A stretch of 64,000 bases of DNA from contig JAQFVV010000072.1 in assembly GCA_028023455.1 (NCBI GenBank), forward strand, positions 5,634,794 through 5,698,793, written 5' to 3'. Every line of letters starts with the position of its first letter. The first letter of the stretch is position 1. This stretch comes from Epiperipatus broadwayi (lineage: Eukaryota; Onychophora; Udeonychophora; Euonychophora; Peripatidae). Positions 56,189 through 64,000 of the stretch are shown here, piece by piece. Made by a program: the position numbers and the translations under genes. The notes under the pieces are model-generated. The model did no database searches. It saw nothing but the letters and a program-made list of their open reading frames with translations, and was not told where the DNA came from.

Positions 56189-57442
56189 TCATATCACTAA
56201 CTTCTGCACTGGTGTCCATATTATCTTTTGTCTGTCCTTTATTCTCTCTTTTTTATGTGGGGTTTGAACAGGCATCAGTTTGTTTGATTCATTTGAACTT
56301 CCTTTTATTGGCATATATTGTGAAAGTGATTCCATTATTTCTGGAGTTGTTTTGTTTAAAATATTAAATTGAGATTCCGATTGTTTTATAACAGAACTAT
56401 TTACATTATTGACCAGAATGACAATGCTAGTCTTGTGGAAGATTTTCTTTATTTGTAATTCTGGTTCATCATTCAATAATGGAGTTGATCAGATGGCTGT
56501 TTCAGTTTCTGCTGTTTGTTCTGTTTGAGAGATATTATTTAATGCATTTTCAGACAAGTCATTATTTATATTTCAAACACTGATGCAATGGGGTCATTTT
56601 TATTTTAGATTGGGTACACTGCATTTTAGGACAAATGTTGATTAGACGACCATGCTCTTTGCAATCATAACACTGAGGCTTTATTTCTTTAATCATAAAA
56701 CACAATGTTGCCTCCTGATTGGTTATTTGAGGGAAATATCTTTTGATTCTACATTCTTATGTAGCTTAACTCTAAAAGAAGAACTGTTTCTATATATTGG
56801 TACCAATGTATTTGGGAACAGGTTTAGCTGAAATTGAAGAACTGTCCCAAATAGCTCCATTAATTTAACAAAGTCTTCACTTTTGTAGTTTAAGTAGGCA
56901 TTATTCAATGTACCATTTATACTGTTGTGTCTGAATAGTTTAACTACTACTAATGCATAGCAATTCCAAGATTCTGAGATCTTTTTGACATCTATCCCTT
57001 AACTCTTGTGTTTAAATTCCAGCACAATATATTTAGGATTTGGATTCCCACAAGTTCAAATAATATTTCTTTCGTGAATCTAAATAGGCTATAAAAATTA
57101 TCTGTAATCGCATTCGCAATGATTATCAATTTTTCAGTGAAGAAAAATCTGAATGAATTGTATAATTATTTTGGAATCATTCCATTAAAGGCTTCAGAGA
57201 TTTTTTTAATGATTCATCATTCCATGGGCTCTTTTGACTCTCATAATCCATAATCCAATGTTGGTGTGAACAAACTCAAATTTGATCAGATCATTTGTTG
57301 TGGATCAATGGAATCTTTGTATGTTTTTATTTTTGCTCCTATTATTTGCTTCATTACCTATTTTGTGTTTGTTCCTGCATTTTTTTTATACTTGGGCATA
57401 TGTGTACATTTCACTATTCATGCCATCCATCGCCACGGCCAT
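56189..57442 (-). pseudogene. LINE ORF1 with zinc knuckle, broken
   Basis: Starts MAVAMDGMNSEMYTYAQV at 57,442. It continues with stops through RNKHKIGNEANN, STTNDLIKFEFVHTNIGLW and a FRVKLHKNVESKDI block (56,723-56,908). The CCHC knuckle at 56,631-56,672 reads CYDCKEHGRLINIC: the His of C-x2-C-x4-H-x4-C is replaced by Arg. A basic, Lys-rich tail ends near 56,189. ORF1 proteins coat the LINE RNA; here the RNA-binding knuckle would be disabled. Confidence 0.8.
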
Positions 57443-57664
57443 TTTGTGCCTACCTTGATATTACTGCACCAGTAAGTAAAAGGAATCATTGCTAATCTAG
57501 AGAGGCTTTTTATTTCAGACTATCCTTTTTATGTTTAATAAATTGACTATAAACTTATAGTTATCATAAATTTATTTTACAATCTCAAAAAAAGAAAAAA
57601 AAAAACTCAACAATATGACTTGACTTCTATACTATGAATACAGCGCCACCTATCCCTCATCACA

Positions 57665-57965
57665 AAATTTTAACTAGCATGTTTGGGTCAAGAGTTATGA
57701 AATTTGACAGTATATTTTGTATCTTAATCGCCAATGCAAAAAAATACTAAATGTTAAATTTTTATTTTATATTGGATAAAAACTGCTATTGAATGGTTTG
57801 AAATATGTATGAGAGTGAAGCCATAAATTGCAAGAATATTTTTCATGTATTTTGCAAAAATTTTGTGATAGCAGAAAGACCATTAAAAATGATCTATGAA
57901 AATGCAAAATATACTGTCATATATCATAATTCATGATTCAGGCATACCAGTACCTTAAAATGTTT
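57665..57965. repeat. Inverted repeat, about 300 bp
   Basis: GAAATTTGACAGTATATTTTG (57,698) is inverted at GCAAAATATACTGTCATAT (57,903). The outer blocks GGGTCAAGAGTTATG and CATAATTCATGATTCAGGC pair more loosely. Class unknown. Confidence 0.65.
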
Positions 57966-57994
57966 GTGGTAAATAACTAAACCCCGTGTATATA

Positions 57995-58990
57995 GATAAC
58001 ATAGATGACATTTATATGCAGTCCAGAATCTTTAAACAATGAAATCAAAACAGACCTGGAGGTAAAATCTGCTTTATTGCGGACTATAGAATGTGAAGAC
58101 CTTCATAGAAAGTTAAAAATACCTAGATATCCAGCTGCAGAACGATAATCTCCAGATAAACTATAAGATGCACCTCTAACCTTTAGAAATCAGAGGTTTT
58201 ATGCATCCCAAATCTATCTCATCTCTCTCTACCAAATTGGCCAATCTGTCATTGTTTCTTTACAGAAACTACCACCTATGCAAGTTCAAAGCTGCTTGAA
58301 AAGCCAACATTGTAGCAATACTTAAAGGATTAACTGGCATAGGTTTCAAATATAATGACTTCATACAAAGAGTCAAAGACTTTTATAACAAGATTAAATC
58401 AAACTCGACCAAAGACGACAGATTCTGGATACTATTTCCACATATCCCACAGATATCCACATATCCCACAGATAGCTGAAAAATTTAATAAAGCTTGTTC
58501 AAAAACACAAGGAGTAATCTACCGCACTCCTCCAAAAACTAACAGATTAATAAATAATTCTATAGAACAAATTTAACAAATCATATATAAAATCACATGC
58601 CTCCAAGCAGAGTGCAGCGCTATATATTACAGTGAATCATGTAAGTCTCGCTATTCAAATTTCCCAACACAGATAATCCAGAGCACTCTTTGAGTATCAA
58701 AACACCAAAGGCCATACATTTGAACCCATATCTAGCAATGTAGTATGCATCAAGTAAAACAACTCTAAGCAGAAGATCAAAGAAGATGGTATATAGCTAA
58801 CAACCTCAATGCCATTAATCATAAGGAATACTGCTTCCCTCTTTCTAGGAAATAGGTAATCTAATTTACATACATTTTGAATAATCTATTGCTTATATAT
58901 GTCCATACACAGAAAACTATGCACCTTCCAAGGCTACGACTATGAGAACATTTAACACCCTCGAAAGCACTTAGGTTCAATAATAATTTT
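57995..58990 (+). pseudogene. Penelope-like element, C-terminal RT/GIY-YIG remnant
   Basis: 58,355-58,576 reads SYYFHISHR-like residues, then PHIPQIAEKFNKACSKTQGV and IYRTPPKTNRLI. After a stop it continues QIIYKITCLQAECSAIYYSE and SCKSRY (58,577-58,650). The order (Y/HIPQIxEKF, K/T linker, IYKIxCxxC, IYYxES) matches the region between RT and the GIY-YIG endonuclease of Penelope-like elements, with the endonuclease itself frameshifted. An 18-bp in-frame tandem duplication lies at 58,439-58,475. The 3' part ends with CTATGAGAACATTTAACAC and CCTCGAAAGCACTTAGG (58,940-58,980), which resembles the termini of hairpin families E and F. Confidence 0.62.
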
Positions 58991-59879
58991 CATGCAATTA
59001 TAACTTTTCTTAGAGAGCATATCACAGAATATAGTTATAATATTATCATTATATTAATATCTAAAGTTCAACAATAATATAACGGATGTTGCTTGGGATA
59101 TCATCTGCTAACTGAAAACTATAAATAATAGAATTGAGCTGTCTTTACAACTGCATTAAACGTATAAGAAATTATGTGAAGGGAATATATTTTGTGAAAT
59201 TTAAAATTAAATGGCTTTCCAAATAGGTTAAAATAACGATTAAAAAAATTTGGAAAGCACTATTGATTATCCAATCAAATGATATCTTACAAAGTTTTAA
59301 TTCTTCAGCAATAAGCTACTTTCAGAAAATATATAAAAAATATAAAATTTAAAATATTTAATCTTAAACAAAATTAATCATAAACAATTCAAAGAAAAAT
59401 ATTAAAATGATTTTTAGCAGAAAAGGATATGGAAGCAGATAGCAATTTTAGAAAATACAATAGACGGAAAAGTATTTTTAAAGCATATATATTTAAAGAA
59501 TTATTTGTATATATTGGTTATTATTTATTGGTTCATAATATAAATAAAATAGTAGCATACGACATTGACGTATAGAAGACTTAATAATAATAAACAACCA
59601 CTTATAAAGAAGTGTGCCCATTCTAACTCCAAAAGAAAAAGAAAGAAGATAGAAAAAAAACTGTACTAGAAATGAGTTTTAAAATGACTACACAGACCAT
59701 TCTGTAAACCACAAATATGTTCACATATAAAGCCTGCTGAATCTTTTTTTCTATTTATTCAATATTTTATGATGCTGTATTTTAATTTCAGCTGCATTTG
59801 TAATATATGTAAAACATTCTTTAAATCTCTTCTGCGGAATGAAGATTTCACCAACAAAGATGATACTCATTACGACAGT
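58991..59879. other. Gene-free AT-rich stretch
   Basis: Nothing recognised. Confidence 0.35.
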
Positions 59880-60025
59880 CCAATACCAGATAATAAGCGT
59901 CAATGACTTGCCGTCGTTTTTAAACTGGTGCCAAGAATAACTAGATACCCATTTACCAACCAAAAATCAGATATCTAGCTAAGTTGATTATTGACTATCT
60001 ACATATGGGGAAAACTAGAAACTGA
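59880..60025 (-). repeat. SINE body fragment
   Basis: ACTAGATACCCATTTACCAA and CAGATATCTAGCTAAGTTG match the complement of the SINE body at 39.9 kb. Confidence 0.55.
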
Positions 60026-61020
60026 AAAGTATATTTAAGTTTTTACATGAAATATATAGTATATATAATAGAATAATTTGTTTTTTATGTTGCATCGTGT
60101 TTACCAATATGTAAAATATGCACCGCAAGAGAACATCGACTTTCACTCATGTCATTACATATAAATTTTGCATATGTGATTGTTGAATGTATTTTTAATC
60201 TCTGCTTTATAGTATTTGACTAGATATGTGATAGTGGAGCAGAGACTAGAAATTATCATTAATTTGCATATTATGTGTAAGGTTTATGAAGTTGATTTGA
60301 ATACAGTATAAAATGTATAAATACATACCATTAAATTAATAGATTCGAAATACCTATTAATATTCTAACATAGTTTTAGGGTATTCACATCCCCATATAT
60401 TGGTCTAGCGCTTACGTTAAATAGCATTTATCAATACACACACACACATATATATATATATCAAAAGGTAATTAACATATTTAGACATTTCCGATTATAA
60501 ATAAATGACAGAGTAAACAACTAGTTTTTAATGAAGCAATGGAAAATTTTATAAAAGTTAAATATTGTGCAAGTGGAGTTAATTATATAACTGACAAAAG
60601 ATTAAATAGAAAGTAGTTTCAAAACGATATTAGAACAAGTTATATAATACAGCTCCAAACTAGAAAGATTTGAATTAGTTTTATATATATTTCTCTGGTA
60701 GAAAGTTTAATAAAAAGTAATGATTTCCAAAAAGATAAAAAAAGAAAAAGAAATCTCGTTCGTTTAGTTTTAAAGTAAGGTCATCCCTGTTCTACTTTAT
60801 CCTATAAAAGGGTTTACTTATATATACCCCACATAATAATAAATATGATTAACTACTTTGACATTATTTGATTAATAATTTATTCAAATATGCGTCAAAT
60901 TTACATTAGCTGGATAAATAAATTGTTAATAATAATTTATTTTATTTATATATTAATTACGCAATATATAATAAATAAAATAACTCCAAACAAAACTAGA
61001 CTTGAACCAGGAGTTATTTT
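60026..61020. other. Gene-free AT-rich stretch
   Basis: A short (CA)n(TA)n tract at about 60,437-60,462. Nothing else recognised. Confidence 0.4.
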
Positions 61021-62885
61021 ATTTATATCATCATCATCATATTTAATCATTATTGATCATTGCAGATGAAAGCCTCTCCAAGTTCTATCCATCTTCTCCG
61101 ATCTCTAGCCTCTCTTCTCCGTATCACTCCAGCACATTTCCTTTACATCCATTCATCTCACATGTGGTCTCTTTCTGGGTCTTTTAGTCTTTTACAATCT
61201 ATTGCAATCCGTTTTAAGATTTTAATTGTCCATCTATTATTATCTATTCTAGAAATATGTTCACCCCAACTACACTTCCGTCTCTTAATTCTTTCAATGG
61301 TGTTAGTAACACTTGTTTGTTCTCTCACCTACGTATTTCGTTTTCTATGTCTTCTTGTTATTCCTAATATGCATCTCTCCATACTTTGTTGAGTGATTTG
61401 AAGTCTCTGTATTGCTCTTCTGTTAAATGTCCAAGTCTCAGATCCATAAGTAAGAACTGAGGAAACACATTTATTAAAAACCTTCCTTTTCAAACATATA
61501 GGCATATTTTCTTTTAATATTAAGTTATTTCTACCAAAAGCACTCCAACCAAGTTTAATTCTATGATTAATTTCATCCATTATGTTTCTATCTGTAGTAA
61601 TAATCTGACTTACTAACTTCTAACTCATCATTATTAATCTTCATTTTTATCTTTTGAAAAAATTTATTGAACATAACTTTAGTGTTTTTAACATTTACTT
61701 TTAATCCCACTTTCTTACTTTCATCTGATAATTCTTGCAATATTTTTTTATTTATAAAAATATAAAAAATTTTATTCTGTAATTTGGTTACAAGTATATA
61801 ATAAGGTTAAACATAGGATACATTAAATGGTATTTAAAGCTAGAAAAAGTTCAATGATGCCACATCCTACATTGCACAACTAATAAGGGTTATAGTGATC
61901 CATAGGTAGGAAAGGGCCCAGAGTTTGGTATCTTGGAGATTGTTGACTAAGAAATGTACTAAAATGACCCCTCAGATTTGTCCATTGAAAATCATGGCAT
62001 AACATAGGTAAATCAGTGCTTCAGAATGGATGTCACTGCCATAATACCCAGGGTCTGAGAAAAGGCTTGAGGATTGGGGCAAGGAATAGTCAATCCCAAA
62101 GGAATGCACATAAACCAGTTTTTTAATTGATTATGAAATAAGTAATTTCTATCTAGATCTAAGAGGAACTAGCCTTAGAGAGTCACAACAATCAACTTCC
62201 AAGTGGCTTCAAAGATGTAGGGTGGGAGTGCAGATTCTGGTCTCTCTTCCAATTTTTTTAATTTTGACAATATATACCCTACATCCTATACCCTGATCTT
62301 TCTGCTGGATCAACCCTTCTTAGGCTCAACAACTATCCGCTAATCAAGAAATTTAAGCATTGGCTCGTTAAGCCTAAATTATTTGACTTCCTGTTGAAAA
62401 TGAACCTTAATACCTTGCTGACTAAACTGACATTCCTCAAGCATTGATTCCACCTGCTTCCTATGACTCAGAGAGAGAAAAAAACTTCATTGCATCTCCT
62501 CTGCCACTGCTTTTCCCTTCAACCCTACAGAGACCTTACAGCCTCAATGCTAAAAGACAAAATGCCTACATTATCAATTCTCATAAACAACATACTACAT
62601 GCATCCGTCCTGGAAATACGTTCATCGTTCATATTATTTTCACTATGGTTCACCCATTGCTGGCTCACCTTTAATCATGCCTGGGATTGTCTGCTTGATT
62701 TATATAATTCTTGCAATATTTTGTAAAGCACTAAAGCATTATTTGCAAAAGCAACTACATAATTTGCAAAATCTGGATGAGTTAAATAATCTCCATTTAT
62801 TTTTACTACCTTAGATTCCCATTTTAATCCATAAAATACTTCTTGCAAAACTGCTGTAAAATTATATATTGCGTAATTAATATAT
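61021..62885 (-). pseudogene. RTE-like LINE RT/C-terminus, split by an insertion
   Basis: From 62,880 down: LQEVFYGLKWESKVVKINGD, LTHPDFANYVVAFANN (the FADD active site reads FANY), KILQELYKSS. The element is then interrupted at 62,703 and resumes at 61,746 with LQELSDESKKVGLKVNVKNT, MDEINHRIKLGWSAFGRNN, SVLTYGSETWTFNRRAIQRL and MERCILGITRRHRKRN. It ends with an ATGATGATGA tail near 61,021. Same lineage as 18.6 kb, but longer at its 5' side. Dead by active-site change, frameshifts and insertion. Confidence 0.85.
61747..62703. mobile_element. 957-bp insertion with perfect 19-bp TSD
   Basis: ATAATTCTTGCAATATTTT occurs at 61728-61746 and 62704-62722, and the RTE reading frame resumes exactly across it, so everything between is an insertion. 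A plus-strand frame from about 62,300 reads LLRLNNYPLIKKFKHWLVKP and FLLKMNLNTLLTKLTFLKH. After a stop it continues SLHLLCHCFSLQPYRDLTAS and MPTLSILINN. HLLCHC resembles the Cys/His motif at the C-terminus of several LINE RTs, suggesting a plus-oriented LINE 3' piece. The A/T-rich left edge would instead suit a minus-oriented element. Long variable-size duplication indicates retrotransposition. Confidence 0.8.
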
Positions 62886-63519
62886 AAATAAAACATTAAA
62901 TTATTATTAGCAATTTAACTTATCTGACCGCTGTAAATTTGACGTATATTTGAATAAATTATTAATCAAGCTCGTGACAAAGTCGTTAGTCATATTTATT
63001 ATTATTTATTAATACAAAAAAACTAACAATAATAATAATTAAAAATAGTTATATGCAATAATGTAATCAAAGTGGCAAACATTTTTTAAATATACAAAAC
63101 ATACATTCAATAATATTAATAACTTTTATTAGTCATTCATTAGATTATAAATTATCCACTTAACAATTAATATTTTTATAATAGAATTTTCACGACACCA
63201 TTCTCATGCAAGGTATTAAAAGTGGATAAAAACCAGTCCATAATTATTTTTTTGCTGATTTAAATGCTCTTTGATTTTTGGTTCACTACGTATTCATTTT
63301 GTATACACCTCTTTTATTTTACATCTGCAATCGGTTCCCTCTTCGCACTTAACTTCAACAACACTTGATCACAATTGGTTGTCCACATTGCCATGAGCAA
63401 TTAATATTTTTTATTTTGTTATAATTGACTGTTACACAATTTATTAATTAAAGCCAAATTCTTATCAATCATCCAGTCAAGAAGATCTTATAAGCAGTAT
63501 CACTAAAAAAAAAAACAAT
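62886..63519. other. Gene-free AT-rich stretch
   Basis: Nothing recognised. Confidence 0.35.
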
Positions 63520-64000
63520 ATTTTTAGCAAAACCTTAAGTCACTAGGTCCAAAGGCAAAGCAACAAATATCATTTATATAAATCAAAAGTAATATAGAAC
63601 TAAATATATATCCCTGTGTGAATTCGTGATTAACCAATTTAAAATCATTAATATCAGAATTTTGGTTTCTCGTTTTTTTTCTTTCAGATAACTTTTTAAT
63701 CATGAAACAAAATGATCTCAACAACCATATCATTTATATAAATCAAAAATAATATAGGACTAAATACATCATCATCAATTATTATCAGTCCACTGCAGGA
63801 TGAAGGTCTCTCCAAGCTCAATCCATCTTCTCCGATCTTTAACTTCTCTTCTCCATATCATCCTTGCACACTTTCTTATTTCATTCATATCCCTGTTTAA
63901 ATTCATGATTAACCAATTTAAAATCACTAATATCTTGCATTTTGGTTACTCATTTTCTTTCAGATAACTTTTTAATCATGAAGCCAAATGACCCACAAAA
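63520..64000 (-). pseudogene. Two tandem RT fragments, one split by an RTE tail
   Basis: Unit 1 (63,567-63,728) and unit 2 (63,729-63,767 plus 63,887 to the window end) are direct duplicates on the minus strand. Both carry the RT motif B region: FKLVNHEFTQGYIFSSILLL, IYINDI in unit 1; NHEFKQGY, then FSPILFLIYINDM in unit 2. This fits CR1/Jockey-type RTs (QGSILGPLLF...YINDL). Unit 2 is interrupted by a 119-bp RTE-like 3' end. Continues beyond the window. Confidence 0.7.
63768..63886 (-). mobile_element. RTE-like 3' end inserted into an RT fragment
   Basis: Begins ATCATCATCAATTATTATC (plus strand) and contains AGGTCTCTCCAAGCTC and TCCATCTTCTCCGATC, the same 3' terminus as 18.6, 27.6 and 61.0 kb. 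The uninterrupted sister unit at about 63,600 shows the empty site, giving exact borders. No target-site duplication is visible. Confidence 0.85.

Larger units (their letters stand above)
52745..57500 (-). mobile_element. Near full-length LINE (L1/Tx1-like), inactive
   Basis: Two-ORF non-LTR retrotransposon on the minus strand, about 4.75 kb. ORF1 starts at about 57,442. ORF2 (endonuclease, RT, C-terminus) runs from about 55,850 to 52,841. The 3' end lies near an AATAAAATAAATAAATA-type tail (minus strand, about 52,745-52,765). The C-terminal LLWGRRILSIS and PLVSNDLGLYSIKVLD residues recall the L1/Tx1 group. No target-site duplication was found. Many stops and frameshifts, and two key catalytic or binding residues are changed. 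Confidence 0.85.

Noticed and set aside
57266-57495. Hydrophobic plus-strand frames resembling a membrane protein
   Set aside because: They are antisense to the start of LINE ORF1, which has recognisable coding sense on the other strand.
61060-61392. 110-codon plus-strand frame
   Set aside because: Antisense of the RTE-like C-terminus.

Overview
The window is nuclear DNA of an invertebrate animal. It is very AT-rich (roughly 70% or more by eye) and has no operons, no dense coding and no bacterial signals. It carries decayed non-LTR retrotransposons, tRNA-headed SINEs, hAT remnants, a Penelope-like remnant, microsatellites and a very large number of fold-back (inverted-repeat) elements. The species cannot be fixed from the sequence. 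Only one credible host gene piece is visible: a promoter and first exon (38,315-38,541, + strand) encoding a signal peptide that ends at a phase-1 splice donor. A possible 59-bp internal exon lies at 37,080-37,138.

Layout. 0-7.3 kb: fold-back repeats (families A and B and a nearly perfect 90-bp-arm hairpin at 4.4 kb). 7.3-9.3 kb: 5'-truncated LINE on the minus strand with an intact RT active-site motif. 9.4-10.3 kb: degraded family A cluster, then a tRNA-derived SINE. 12-17.3 kb: hairpins, a (TA)n tract and a 1-kb palindromic family A element with two opposed hammerhead ribozymes. 17.5-27.7 kb: LINE 3' ends, RTE-like C-termini, a hAT transposase fragment, family B fold-backs, a 23-bp minisatellite and a 240-bp ATC/TAA microsatellite. 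28-37 kb: family A and A-like ribozyme repeats, decayed LINE, family F hairpins. 37-40.4 kb: the most unique stretch, with the host promoter and first exon, then SINEs. 40.5-52.3 kb: family B and A fold-back elements, several with perfect target-site duplications. 52.7-57.5 kb: a nearly full-length but dead LINE on the minus strand (ORF1 with zinc knuckle, endonuclease, RT). 58-59 kb: Penelope-like C-terminus with a GIY-YIG-like region. 61-64 kb: RTE-like and other RT fragments with nested insertions.

Main result. The recurrent core of the family A repeats, read on one strand, is a type I hammerhead ribozyme: CTGATGA, a 4-bp helix II, GAAA, a minimal helix III, a GTC cleavage triplet, and a helix I with an internal loop. 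Two copies (15.88 and 16.60 kb) keep every core base. A divergent third (48.50 kb) keeps a functional-looking core with a different helix III and ATC as cleavage triplet. Others show graded decay. The host elements are fold-back retroposons: inverted copies of one unit, bounded by 13-18-bp target-site duplications. They occur in the same window as a Penelope-like remnant, a class known to carry hammerhead ribozymes. Together they look like a family of self-cleaving, palindromic, non-autonomous retroelements. All structure and homology statements were made by eye; no folding, alignment or database search was run.
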